Program-made: the position numbers and the translations under genes | Notes under the pieces: generated by a model | Database searches by the model: none | Told to the model about the DNA's origin: nothing | What the model saw: the letters and a program-made list of their open reading frames with translations, nothing else | Assembly (NCBI GenBank): GCA_029776225.1 | Contig: JAKOTR010000011.1 | Span: 310,001-374,000, forward strand | Length of the DNA stretch: 64,000 nt | Source of the DNA: Acidobacteriota bacterium | GTDB lineage: Bacteria; Acidobacteriota; Terriglobia; Bryobacterales; Bryobacteraceae | Direction of reading: 5' to 3' | Shown: positions 9,198-16,603 of the stretch, one piece after another | Numbering within the stretch: the first letter of the stretch is position 1 | Layout of the letters: each line of letters opens with the position of its first letter

Positions 9198-9707
9198 ATG
9201 AAAATCTACACCATTGGGCACTCGACCCGTAGTCTGCCGGAGTTCGTGGAGCTGCTGCGGGAGCATGGGGTGCGGCGCGTGGTGGATGTCCGGACGGTCC
9301 CGCGGTCGCGGCACAATCCTCAGTACAACCGCGAATCGCTACCGGCGGCGCTGGGGCACGAGGGGATCGCCTACACGCACATGCCGGAACTTGGAGGGCT
9401 GCGGCACCCGCGCAAGGATTCGCCGAACACGGCCTGGCGCAACGCCTCGTTTCGCGGCTTCGCCGACTACATGGGGACGCCGCAGTTCGACGCCGGGCTG
9501 GACAAGCTGATGGAACTTGCAGGACGGGAACCAGTGGCGCTGATGTGCGCGGAAGCGGTCCCCTGGCGCTGCCACCGCTCGCTGATCTCCGACGCCCTGA
9601 CCGCGCGCGGCGTGGAGGTGGTCCATATCACCGGGCGCGGGCAGGCGCAGCCGCATTCGCTGACGCTGTTCGCGCGGGTCGAAGGCGGGCGGATTACCTA
9701 TCCCTGA
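9198..9707 (+). CDS. DUF488 family protein
   Basis: 169 residues beginning MKIYTIGHSTRSLPEFVELL, with VVDVRTVPRSRHNPQYN, ELGGLRHPR, FRGFADYM and LMCAEAVPWRCHRSLI, which together define DUF488. The conserved Cys/His/Arg cluster (CAE...CHRS) suggests a metal- or phosphate-binding site, but no reaction is established for the family. Transcribed divergently from the methyltransferase with 38 bp between start codons, so the two promoters must overlap. It is followed by 310 bp of non-coding sequence and is probably monocistronic. Confidence 0.88.
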   Translation: MKIYTIGHSTRSLPEFVELLREHGVRRVVDVRTVPRSRHNPQYNRESLPAALGHEGIAYTHMPELGGLRHPRKDSPNTAWRNASFRGFADYMGTPQFDAGLDKLMELAGREPVALMCAEAVPWRCHRSLISDALTARGVEVVHITGRGQAQPHSLTLFARVEGGRITYP

Positions 9708-10017
9708 GCGAAGGCCGCACGCCAAAAAGTTGCGACGCTGTGTTTCGGAGAGCAGCCCAGGCATGCTTTAATGAGGTCCAATGGTCGGAATTCTGGTCTG
9801 ACCATTGCGCGCTTTGACTCGCAACCGGTCTCGTAGCTTGAGATGATACAGTCTGTCAAGGAGGGGGACCGGTGCACGGGGGCGATTGACCTGCCGCAGT
9901 GGCAGGTTGCGGAGACCCCCAGGAGGGGCGCGAAAAAAAGTTGCGCGAAACGGTTCGTGGGTGTTTCGCTAGCTTGTATAAGAGAAATTGAACGGCATTT
10001 TATTTGGAGGAATCAGC
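9708..10017 (+). other. intergenic region with two small dyads, 5' of the LysW-like operon
   Basis: No credible gene. It contains an 8-bp inverted repeat CAATGGTC/GACCATTG at 9779-9786 and 9800-9807 (13-nt spacer), which looks like an operator rather than a terminator, and a compact 7-bp hairpin ACCTGCC-GCAGT-GGCAGGT at 9889-9907. A TATAAG -10-like hexamer lies near 9976-9981, and a strong ribosome-binding site TTTGGAGGAATC precedes the ATG at 10018. Short open frames in this region lack ribosome-binding sites and composition typical of genes. Confidence 0.45.
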
Positions 10018-10224
10018 ATGGTTTCTTGTCCGGTCTGTGACGCGGAACTCGAGCTCGAAGAGGAGGAGTGGGACGAAGGCGACACGATGACGTGCGAGGA
10101 GTGCGGGGCCGATCTCCGGGTTGTGGGTACGGATCCCCTGGAGCTGGAGCCGCTCGAGGAAGAGGAAGAGGACGACACGCTGGATTTTGGCGACGAAGAG
10201 GATGACGAGGACGAGGACTGGTAA
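10018..10224 (+). CDS. LysW-like acidic zinc-ribbon protein lacking the terminal Gly-Glu
   Basis: 68 residues, start fixed by TTTGGAGG nine bases before the ATG. Two zinc-knuckle pairs (CPVCD at 4-8, CEECG at ~30-34) are followed by ADLRVVGTDPLELEP and a long Glu/Asp tail. This matches LysW/amino-carrier proteins, in which the C-terminal EDWGE glutamate carries the biosynthetic intermediate. Here the protein stops at DEDEDW: the Trp is present but Gly-Glu is absent, so the usual attachment residue is missing. No LysX/ArgX-type ligase is in the window. It overlaps the next reading frame by 23 nt, so the two are co-translated. It may be a non-carrier homologue or use another acidic residue. Zinc binding is a good inference; function is not known. 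Confidence 0.75.
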   Translation: MVSCPVCDAELELEEEEWDEGDTMTCEECGADLRVVGTDPLELEPLEEEEEDDTLDFGDEEDDEDEDW

Positions 10225-10594
10225 GCTCGCCTCGCGCGCCTTGCTGGCGATCGCGGTCGGGACGCTCCTGTCGCAGGCTGCCGGAGAGGACAAAAAGCAA
10301 TCCGAAGCCTATGCGGTGGTGAGCGGGACCGTGTTCCGTGAAAACGGGATGTCTTTCCCGGGGGTCGAGGTGGCCCTGGAGGCGGCCCCCGGATCGCAAA
10401 TCCCCAAAAAGTTCAAGAAAATGCGGACCTCTACGAGTCCGAGAGGGGAATTCGTGTTCCGGCTGCCGGCTGAGCCGGGCGAGTACAGGTTGAGGGTCAG
10501 GGTGCCCGGGTACGAGACGCAGGAGAAGCCGGTCATTATATCCGGCGAGGACCGGATTGAGGTATTCTTCAAGTTAGACCCTGCGTCTAAATAA
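10202..10594 (+). CDS. exported carboxypeptidase-regulatory-like domain protein
   Basis: 130 residues from an ATG that lies inside the end of the LysW-like gene (23-nt overlap). N-terminus is basic then hydrophobic (LASRALLAIAVGTLLSQAAG), a Sec signal peptide with cleavage near residue 28. The remainder is one beta-sandwich of the CarboxypepD_reg type: VVSGTVFRENGMSFPGVEVALEA, then GEFVFRLPAEPGEYRLRVRVPGYE. Such domains usually mediate binding or stability in secreted proteins. The open frame extends upstream of this ATG but without a signal peptide in register, so this start is preferred. Second gene of the operon beginning at 10018. Confidence 0.72.
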   Translation: MTRTRTGKLASRALLAIAVGTLLSQAAGEDKKQSEAYAVVSGTVFRENGMSFPGVEVALEAAPGSQIPKKFKKMRTSTSPRGEFVFRLPAEPGEYRLRVRVPGYETQEKPVIISGEDRIEVFFKLDPASK

Positions 10595-10610
10595 CCGTTC
10601 GGATAGTCTA

Positions 10611-10973
10611 ATGAAGAGAATTCTGGTGGTGCTGGCTTTGGCGGCGGCGGTTCTGGCGATCCAGCCGCTGGCGCTGGGGCAGCGGGACAAGAAGGAAGAC
10701 ACAAACGTCCGGTCGGTCCAGGGCACGGTCACGGATGCGGCCGGCAACCCCGTCTCCGGGGCCGTTGTGCACCTCAAGAACACGAAAACGTTGCAGATAC
10801 GCTCGTTTATCACGAAGGAAGACGGGGGCTACGCGTTCCACGGCCTGAGTACGAACGTGGACTTCGAGTTGAAAGCTGAGCATGACGGCTCGGTCAGCGA
10901 TGTCAAGACGCTCAGCGTATTCGATTCACGCAGCAAAGCGGTAATCAACCTGAAACTCAACAAGAAGAAGTAG
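10611..10973 (+). CDS. exported carboxypeptidase-regulatory-like domain protein
   Basis: 120 residues; clear signal peptide (MKRILVVLALAAAVLAIQPLALGQ) and one CarboxypepD_reg-like beta-sandwich with VQGTVTDAAGNPVSGAVVHLKN and DGGYAFHGLSTNVDFELKAEH. It ends in a lysine run (KLNKKK). It is a diverged paralogue of the preceding gene, 16 nt downstream of it. Presumably periplasmic; no enzymatic residues are seen. Confidence 0.8.
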   Translation: MKRILVVLALAAAVLAIQPLALGQRDKKEDTNVRSVQGTVTDAAGNPVSGAVVHLKNTKTLQIRSFITKEDGGYAFHGLSTNVDFELKAEHDGSVSDVKTLSVFDSRSKAVINLKLNKKK

Positions 10974-11015
10974 AACGGCGGGGCGGCAATCCCGCCTGCA
11001 GCAAACGGAGGGGCT

Positions 11016-11588
11016 ATGAAACACATGTTGCTGGCCGCGGTTGTGTGTGCGGCCTTGTTGCCGGCGCAGGAATTTCAACTGGGGTCGCCCGTCAGCGACT
11101 TTACGCTCCAGGACGTCCAGGGGAATCCTGTGCAGTTCTCGAAGCTTAAGGGCGACGTGACGGTGATTACATTCATCGCCACGCAGTGCCCGGTATCGAA
11201 CGCGTACAACGAGCGGATGAAGGCGCTCTACAACGATTACTCTCCGAAAGGGGTGAAGTTCGTGTTCATCAACTCGAACCGAAGCGAACCCGGCTCGGAG
11301 GTGGCGGCCCACGCCCGGCAGAACGGGTTCCCGTTCGCGGTCTATAAGGACGAAAACAACCGGGTGGCCGATATGTTTGGAGCGACCGTAACCCCGGAAG
11401 TCTTCGTGCTGGATAGCGCGGGCGTGATTCGATACCATGGCTCGATCGACGACTCCCAGGAGGTCCGGCGCGTGCAGGTCCAGCGGGCTCGCAACGCTCT
11501 GGACGCGATTCTGGCGGGCCGTCCGGTTGAGGTCGCCCAGACAAAAGCCTTTGGATGCACCATCAAGCGGGTGAGAAAAGAGTCGTGA
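11016..11588 (+). CDS. exported redoxin (AhpC/TSA-type thioredoxin-fold) protein
   Basis: 190 residues with a signal peptide (ending near LLPAQ) and a thioredoxin fold: FTLQDVQGNPVQFSKLKGDVTVITFIATQCPVSNAYNERM, GVKFVFINSN, and the cis-Pro region VTPEVFVLD. The active-site loop is CPVS, i.e. one cysteine with serine in the resolving position, so it is not a CXXC dithiol oxidoreductase; it may act as a peroxiredoxin-like or single-Cys thiol protein, perhaps using the C-terminal GCTIK cysteine. A ribosome-binding GGAGG precedes the ATG. Overlaps the next gene as GTGA. Likely partner of the TlpA-like protein that follows. Confidence 0.82.
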   Translation: MKHMLLAAVVCAALLPAQEFQLGSPVSDFTLQDVQGNPVQFSKLKGDVTVITFIATQCPVSNAYNERMKALYNDYSPKGVKFVFINSNRSEPGSEVAAHARQNGFPFAVYKDENNRVADMFGATVTPEVFVLDSAGVIRYHGSIDDSQEVRRVQVQRARNALDAILAGRPVEVAQTKAFGCTIKRVRKES

Positions 11589-12064
11589 CACGCCGTCTGT
11601 TGCTGATCGTGGCCGCCTGCACCTTCGCAGCCGCGGCTCAGCAACCGATGCTGGCGCCTCTAGACGAGGCCGGGTTCGAGAAGGTCAGAAAGTCGCACAC
11701 AGGCAGTGTGTTGCTGGTGAACTTCTGGGCCACGTGGTGCCAGCCGTGCCGGGCGGAAATGCCCTTGTTGCTGAAGCTGGAAGCACGTTACCGCAGCCGC
11801 GGCCTGAAGCTCGTCAACATCTCCTGCGACGAGCCGGAACAGGAAGCCGGCGCGCTCGAGTTCCTGAAAAAACAGGGCGCGCCGCTGCCCGCTTACATCA
11901 AGCGGCCTCGCAACGACGACACGTTCATCAATTCGATCGACCCGAAGTGGAGCGGGGCCTTGCCGGCTTTGTTCCTCTACGACCGGCAGGGCCGCAAGGT
12001 GAAATCCTTCATAGGCGAAACCGACATGGACAGCCTGCACGAGGCGCTGCGGAAACTGCTTTGA
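11585..12064 (+). CDS. exported TlpA-like thioredoxin
   Basis: 159 residues; signal peptide TRRLLLIVAACTFAAAAQQ, then a thioredoxin fold with the active site WATWCQPCRAEM, typical of TlpA/ResA-type periplasmic reductases, and cis-Pro region GALPALFLYDRQG. The start is taken at GTG 11585 because it overlaps the stop of the redoxin gene (GTGA) and begins the signal peptide; an upstream ATG would add nine residues inside the previous gene. Probably supplies electrons to secreted thiol proteins, including the single-Cys redoxin upstream. The stop overlaps the SDR start as TTGA. Confidence 0.85.
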   Translation: MTRRLLLIVAACTFAAAAQQPMLAPLDEAGFEKVRKSHTGSVLLVNFWATWCQPCRAEMPLLLKLEARYRSRGLKLVNISCDEPEQEAGALEFLKKQGAPLPAYIKRPRNDDTFINSIDPKWSGALPALFLYDRQGRKVKSFIGETDMDSLHEALRKLL

Positions 12065-12825
12065 GCCTCGTCCAGAAGCATCTCGAAAGGCTGAGGGGCC
12101 AGACGGCCTGGATCACGGGCGGCAAGCGCATCGGCCGCACCGTGGCGTATACGCTGGCCGAGCAGGGCGTTAACCTCGTGCTGAGCTACCGGCGCTCGGC
12201 CGCCGAAGCAATGGAGACCGCCTCGATGGCCGAGAAGCTGGGAGTCCGGGCACTCACCGTACAAGCAGACGTTTCCGACCGCTCCAGCGTCGCTGAGGCG
12301 GTGGAGCAGGTGCGGGAAGTGTTTCCCCGGATCGACATTCTGGTGAACATGGCCTCGGTGTACGAGCCGGTGGGAATCGATGCTGCCGGGGAGCGGGAGT
12401 GGAAGGAGAACATCGATGCGCACATCCTGGGCACCTTCTGGCCCACGCAGCTCATCGCGCCGATGATGCCCCCCGGCGGCCATATCATCAACGTGGCCGA
12501 CGTGACCTCGATTTCCAGACCCCAGAAGTGCAACGTTCCCTACATCGCAACGAAGGCCGCAATCGCCGGAATGACCAAGGCGATGGCGCTGGATTACGGC
12601 GAGCGCGGCATCTTCGTAAACGCGCTCGCGCCCGGGCCGATTCTGCCGCCCGAGGACTTCCCGCGTGCCAGGTGGGAGCGAATCCGCGAGCGCTCGGCGG
12701 TGAAGTACCCGGTGAGCGATGAGGAAGCGGTGGAGCAGTTCGCACTCCTGGTGCTGTACCTGGCGCTCACGACGATGTCGAGCGGGCACGTGTATCCGCT
12801 CGATCAGGGGCAGAATCTGGGCTGA
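12061..12825 (+). CDS. short-chain dehydrogenase/reductase
   Basis: 254 residues read from TTG at 12061, which overlaps the previous stop (TTGA). Rossmann nucleotide-binding motif ITGGKRIGRTVA (TGXXXGXG class), VLSYRRS after beta-2 suggesting NADP(H), NMAS motif, catalytic YIATK (Tyr-X3-Lys) and C-terminal SSGHVYPLDQGQ. The TGGKRIG form is like pteridine-reductase/FolM-type SDRs, but substrate is uncertain. Cytoplasmic, unlike the exported products of the four genes before it. No better start (ATG/GTG) lies between the coupling point and the Rossmann motif. Confidence 0.82.
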   Translation: MSLVQKHLERLRGQTAWITGGKRIGRTVAYTLAEQGVNLVLSYRRSAAEAMETASMAEKLGVRALTVQADVSDRSSVAEAVEQVREVFPRIDILVNMASVYEPVGIDAAGEREWKENIDAHILGTFWPTQLIAPMMPPGGHIINVADVTSISRPQKCNVPYIATKAAIAGMTKAMALDYGERGIFVNALAPGPILPPEDFPRARWERIRERSAVKYPVSDEEAVEQFALLVLYLALTTMSSGHVYPLDQGQNLG

Positions 12826-12924
12826 GCTGGCGCCGGGGCGCTCCCCCCGTCTGACGCAAATAAAGAGGCAAGAAACTCTGTGTGGGAGGTTGACCCTGCG
12901 TGCTGCCTTGCGCTAGCATGAGAT

Positions 12925-13001
<77 letters not shown>

Positions 13002-13329
13002 ACCTCCAACGCGTTGCGGTCGCAACCGGGCATCCTTCAGACTCCATCAACCAGACTCCCGTCAACCCTCAATTGCTGTGCTTTAGTCTTTGGTTTCGGG
13101 ATTCGACTGCGACTCGCGCTTCTAAAACCAAGCGCCACGACTTTGCCGACGGGCTGGCCGAACAAGGTCGTCTGATTTCGTCATCTCTGCTTGCCGCTGG
13201 CTGCGATCCTCAGCCTGATCCCGTCGACGCGAGACTCCATGTCGAGCCGGCTGTCGCCGATGGCGTTTGTGAGAACGAGTCGGCTCGCACGCGACCTATG
13301 GCTTGGGCGCCTTGACGTCTTTTACGCGC
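13002..13329. other. non-coding stretch with a possible gene remnant
   Basis: No intact gene is supported. On the minus strand, ending at a TGA at 13181-13183, a frame reads SRLVLTNAIGDSRLDMESRV-DGIRLRIAASGKQR without stop for about 40 codons; it is heptad-like and could be the C-terminal tail of a lost coiled-coil protein. It has no start or upstream body, so it is reported only as a possible relic. Plus-strand frames here have no ribosome-binding sites. Confidence 0.25.
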
Positions 13330-13349
13330 TACGTACTACCTTGTACGTA
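13330..13349. promoter_or_regulatory. palindrome 5' of the higBA remnant
   Basis: Perfect 7-bp inverted repeat TACGTAC/GTACGTA with a 6-bp spacer, immediately before the decayed higB. Position and form fit a relic of the autoregulatory operator that toxin-antitoxin operons carry. No protein able to bind it is intact here. Confidence 0.45.
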
Positions 13350-13626
13350 AAGAATCGCTCGTTTCGATGCCGGAAACCGAGATGATTCACGAAGGATTCG
13401 GCAGCCGGAAATTTTGGGTATCGAGGAGCAGGCCAGGAAAAGGTTGCGGTGGCTGCACGCCGCGACAAGTCTGGCTGATCTGGGCGCCATCCGCGGCAAC
13501 CGGCTGGAGGCGCTGAAGGGCGATCGCGCCGGGCAGTACAGTATTCGGATCAATGACCGTTGGAGGATCTGCTTTTCCTGGCGCGAAGGGAACGCTTACG
13601 ACGTCGAGATCGTGGATTATCACTGA
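13341..13626 (+). pseudogene. higB: frameshifted HigB/RelE-family toxin
   Basis: The C-terminal two thirds read intact from about 13414: IEEQARKRLRWLHAATSL, GNRLEALKGDRAGQYSIRIN, DRWRICFSW and the terminal VEIVDYH, which is the HigB mRNA-interferase fold nearly complete. The N-terminus lies in other frames: RSFR at ~13356-13367, then TEMIHEGFGSRKF at 13376-13412. At least two frameshifts (near 13366 and 13412) therefore separate the parts and no single frame encodes a full toxin. A TTG-initiated short form from 13414 would lack the first beta-strand and helix. Followed 14 nt later by an equally damaged antitoxin gene. Confidence 0.75.
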
Positions 13627-13640
13627 ATGGAGGACCCTGC

Positions 13641-13815
13641 ATGGCAAGGCGTAAGAGATTGCCGCCGATCCATCCGGGCGAGTTGCTCGGGTCAGCATGA
13701 ACGAACCTCGCCGCAGTACTGGTTGAATCTCCAGAACGCCTACGACCTGGAGATCGCGGAGCGGACAATCCCACCGCAGATCGACAGGGAAGTTCTCCCC
13801 CGACGCGCTGCTTAG
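13641..13815 (+). pseudogene. higA: internally deleted HigA-family antitoxin
   Basis: ATG at 13641 reads MARRKRLPPIHPGELLGSA and stops; the canonical HigA N-terminus is RRKRLPPIHPGEILLEEF. Just downstream, in another frame, RTSPQYWLNLQNAYDLEIAE and DREVLPRRAA are the canonical HigA C-terminus. The missing block of roughly 40-50 residues is the helix-turn-helix DNA-binding core. The join therefore reflects a deletion plus frame change. With higB frameshifted too, the module is inactive. Confidence 0.78.
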
Positions 13816-13928
13816 CTCTGGATCGTGGAGACGACACCACTGCGCCGGTCATCTGGAGAGCTCTCGGTTGCCTGGAAGCCGGCGCCCGGTGAATACTGGT
13901 ACGTCAAGACCAGACCTTTGAGGAGGCT

Positions 13929-15647
13929 ATGACGGATCGATTCTCCACAAGCTTTTCCCGGCGCCACATCATTGGCGCGACAGCCTCGGCGCTTGCCGTT
14001 GGAGTGCCCCATTTGCACGCTGCACAGGCTCCCGTTGCGCAGGCCGCGGGCAGCCGGGGCCAGACGTTTTTCAACGTCCTCGAAATGGGCGCCGTTCCCG
14101 ACGCAAAGACCAAGAACACCGAGGTTCTTCAGCGCGCGATCGACGCGTGCGCCGCGGCGGGCGGCGGGACCGTGTACGTGCCGCCTGGCGTCTATATCAC
14201 GGGAGCCCTGCGCCTCGTCAGTAATCTTGTGCTGTACCTGGAAGCGGGTTCCGTAATCAAGGGAAGCCCCGATGTGGCGGATTACACGCTTCCCCCCAGC
14301 GAGCCAGGAGGACGTCCCAGGCGCAGCGGGCTTATCACCGCCAACGACGCCGAAAACATCTCGATCATCGGGCGCGGCGCCATCGACGGAAACGGGCCTG
14401 CGTTTGTCGACTCTTCAAGGGTGCACCACCCGCGCGACTTCGATCCCAAGTACATCCGGCAGAAGGAAGCGTTTCTCGATCCGGCGATCGATACGGAAGG
14501 CCCCCACCCGCCGCGGTCGCGCCCCGGCAACATGATCCGGCTGACGAACTGCCGCAAGGTGCTCTTCCGCGACGTCACTCTGCAGAATTCGCCCTCTTGG
14601 AATCTGCATTTTGTCCAGTGCGACGATGTCGGAGTCTTCGGCATCACCATACACAGCCTGGATAGCGACCGCCGCGTGCCGAACGATGATGGCATCGACA
14701 TTTCCGGCTGCAGGAACATGCGGATGACCGGTTGCGTGATCCGGACCGGCGACGACTGCATCGCGGTCTTCGATGCCGATGGCCTGGTCGTGAGCGACTG
14801 CGTTCTCGAGGCGAAGTCTTCGGCCATCCGCGTGGGATACGGCGCGCACAATACCGACGGCAACATCCGCAACTGCGTTTTCTCGAACATCACCATCACC
14901 GGGAACCGCGCCATTTGCGTCAACGTGCGGGGGCCGCACTCGGTGGAGAACGTTCAGTTCTCGAACATTCAAATCCGCACGCGGCTGCATACCGGCCACT
15001 GGTGGGGCAAGGCCGAACCGATCCACATCTCCGCCGCCCTGGCCCCGGGTATGGAGAAACTCGGGCGGATCCGGAACATCCAATTCGACAACATCGACGC
15101 GCAGTGCGAGCACGGCGTGGTGATCTTCGGCGTCGAAGACAGCGTGATCCGGAAGGTGGGGTTGAGGAACGTGAGGCTGGTCATGACCGGCGGCCCGCTG
15201 CACAAGGCCGTCGGCGGCAATTTTGATCTCAGAGCCACCAGGGATCCGAGCATCGGCCTTTTCGAGCATGACATTTCTGCCGTGTTCGCGCGGTACGTGG
15301 ACGGGCTCGATATCGCCAACCTGGAAGTGGAGTGGCAGGGCGAACTGCCGCCTTACTTCACACACGCGATTCAGGTGGAGAACTTCCGCGACCTGGAAAT
15401 CTCGGGTTTCCGCGGGCGTCAGGCGCATACGACGGCGAACACGGCGGCGATTGCGCTGAGCAAAGGCCAGGGCGTGACGATTCGGGATTGCCGCGCCGCC
15501 GAGGGGACGGCGACGTTCCTTGCCCTGAACGAAGTTACCGGCCAGCGGATGTTTGTGAACAACGATCTCGCGGCAGCGAAGGAGCTTTCAAGCCCTCAAA
15601 AAACCCAATTTCTGTCCGCGGGGAACCGGATGCCCGGCCGGCGCTAA
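13929..15647 (+). CDS. glycoside hydrolase family 28 (polygalacturonase-like), Tat-exported
   Basis: 572 residues. The N-terminus SRRHIIGATASALAVG is a twin-arginine type signal, so it is probably exported folded. NVLEMGAVPDAKTKNTEVLQ and GGGTVYVPPGVY are the usual start of pectate-lyase-fold GH28 proteins. The catalytic region reads PNDDGIDISGCRNMRM and RTGDDCIAV, giving the expected Asp residues (NTDG-like and DD motifs), and IRVGY where QHG/RIK elements lie. Ribosome-binding GAGGAGGC precedes the ATG. It would hydrolyse galacturonan or rhamnogalacturonan-like plant polymers. No neighbouring gene is coupled to it. Confidence 0.88.
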   Translation: MTDRFSTSFSRRHIIGATASALAVGVPHLHAAQAPVAQAAGSRGQTFFNVLEMGAVPDAKTKNTEVLQRAIDACAAAGGGTVYVPPGVYITGALRLVSNLVLYLEAGSVIKGSPDVADYTLPPSEPGGRPRRSGLITANDAENISIIGRGAIDGNGPAFVDSSRVHHPRDFDPKYIRQKEAFLDPAIDTEGPHPPRSRPGNMIRLTNCRKVLFRDVTLQNSPSWNLHFVQCDDVGVFGITIHSLDSDRRVPNDDGIDISGCRNMRMTGCVIRTGDDCIAVFDADGLVVSDCVLEAKSSAIRVGYGAHNTDGNIRNCVFSNITITGNRAICVNVRGPHSVENVQFSNIQIRTRLHTGHWWGKAEPIHISAALAPGMEKLGRIRNIQFDNIDAQCEHGVVIFGVEDSVIRKVGLRNVRLVMTGGPLHKAVGGNFDLRATRDPSIGLFEHDISAVFARYVDGLDIANLEVEWQGELPPYFTHAIQVENFRDLEISGFRGRQAHTTANTAAIALSKGQGVTIRDCRAAEGTATFLALNEVTGQRMFVNNDLAAAKELSSPQKTQFLSAGNRMPGRR

Positions 15648-15818
15648 GCGGCGCCGGCCTCGACCGCCGGCCTGCGCGAGTTGGGGCCCGGCCCCCCACG
15701 AGGAGGCGGACAACTTCTCGTGTGGAGGGGTATACCGCCCCCCCGCGTCCGGATTGGGAAAGATGGCGGGTTGCGGGGGTACTGCCTTTTCGACGGCTGG
15801 TTCACCGTTTCGCGGGAT

Positions 15819-15847
15819 TTGGCCGGGGTGCGACGCAGCCTTATCAT
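15819..15847 (+). promoter_or_regulatory. candidate promoter for the HTH gene
   Basis: TTGGCC (15819-15824), 17-bp spacer, TATCAT (15842-15847). The predicted transcription start falls only a few bases before the ATG at 15857 and no ribosome-binding site is present, so a leaderless or near-leaderless message is possible. Confidence 0.4.
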
Positions 15848-15856
15848 AGATTCGAA

Positions 15857-16195
15857 ATGAAGGATTGCCGCGGAACGTTCGCCGTTGCGGCTGCCGTGAG
15901 AGAAAGCCGCGGGGTGACACTCGAAAAGATAGCGCGCTCCACAAACATCAACATCAATTACTTGCAAGCGATCGAGCGCGGTGAGTTCGAGATGCTGCCG
16001 GGCGGCATTTACAATACCAGTTACATCCGGCAGTACGCACAGGCGTTTGATTTCGACGAGCAGGAATTGCTCGAAGCCTACCACCAGACGCAAGCCGAGG
16101 ACGAGGGGGGACCTTCGGATTTGCGCCAATCGCCTCGCCGGAGGCGGTCCATTTGGTTCGCCAGGCCCAGGATGACGCAAGAGAGCGGGTCGTGA
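15857..16195 (+). CDS. RodZ-like helix-turn-helix protein without a membrane segment
   Basis: 112 residues. An HTH_25-type domain fills residues ~8-80: VAAAVRESRGVTLEKIARST, YLQAIERGEFEMLPGGIYNT and YIRQYAQAFDFD, the conserved signature of RodZ-family N-termini. RodZ continues with a membrane helix and periplasmic domain; here the protein ends with a basic tail (SPRRRRS) and no hydrophobic stretch, so it is a soluble truncated relative, perhaps a DNA-binding regulator. The frame is open upstream, but the ATG at 15857 is the only start that begins the domain cleanly. Confidence 0.72.
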   Translation: MKDCRGTFAVAAAVRESRGVTLEKIARSTNININYLQAIERGEFEMLPGGIYNTSYIRQYAQAFDFDEQELLEAYHQTQAEDEGGPSDLRQSPRRRRSIWFARPRMTQESGS

Positions 16196-16603
16196 GCGAC
16201 CCTGACGGTAAGCCCGCCGGGGCCGCGCGAATGGCGGCTTCGCGCGGCACCCCGTGAACAAGACAGCGCCCCTCGATCATTTCCTTCACCATCCGGCAGC
16301 GCCGAGCCGGGCTGAATCTTGAGCCGTTGGGCGGCTGGCGCGGGTCGGCCGCATGAATCAGTCCCCAGTTCCGCGCAAGCCTGATGACACAGCGCCGGGG
16401 AGCGCCGGCTGCGTCTGAGCCGGGCAGTTGCCTGAAAACGCACAGTGATGGCCGTTGGCGTCCAGCGAGGCGGTCGGGCGGCTTCTATCTAGAGGTCAAA
16501 AGAAGGCGGAATTCGCAGCCGGAGGGGCGGCGGCGCGCGGCCGGTTCCGCCTTTCGCCTTGGTAACTCTCTTGCACCGCGCAGGGAGAGGCTGTAGTTTG
16601 GTC
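16196..16603. other. gene-free stretch
   Basis: About 400 bp without a recognisable gene, structural RNA or transposon end. Short open frames occur on both strands but none has a plausible ribosome-binding site or domain. A TTGCAC (16571-16576), 17-bp spacer, TAGTTT (16594-16599) pair next to the following gene may be its promoter. Confidence 0.4.

Noticed and set aside
9843-10040. A 65-codon open frame before the LysW-like gene
   Set aside because: Ends inside the LysW-like gene in another frame, has no ribosome-binding site, and overlaps the dyad at 9889-9907 that looks regulatory.
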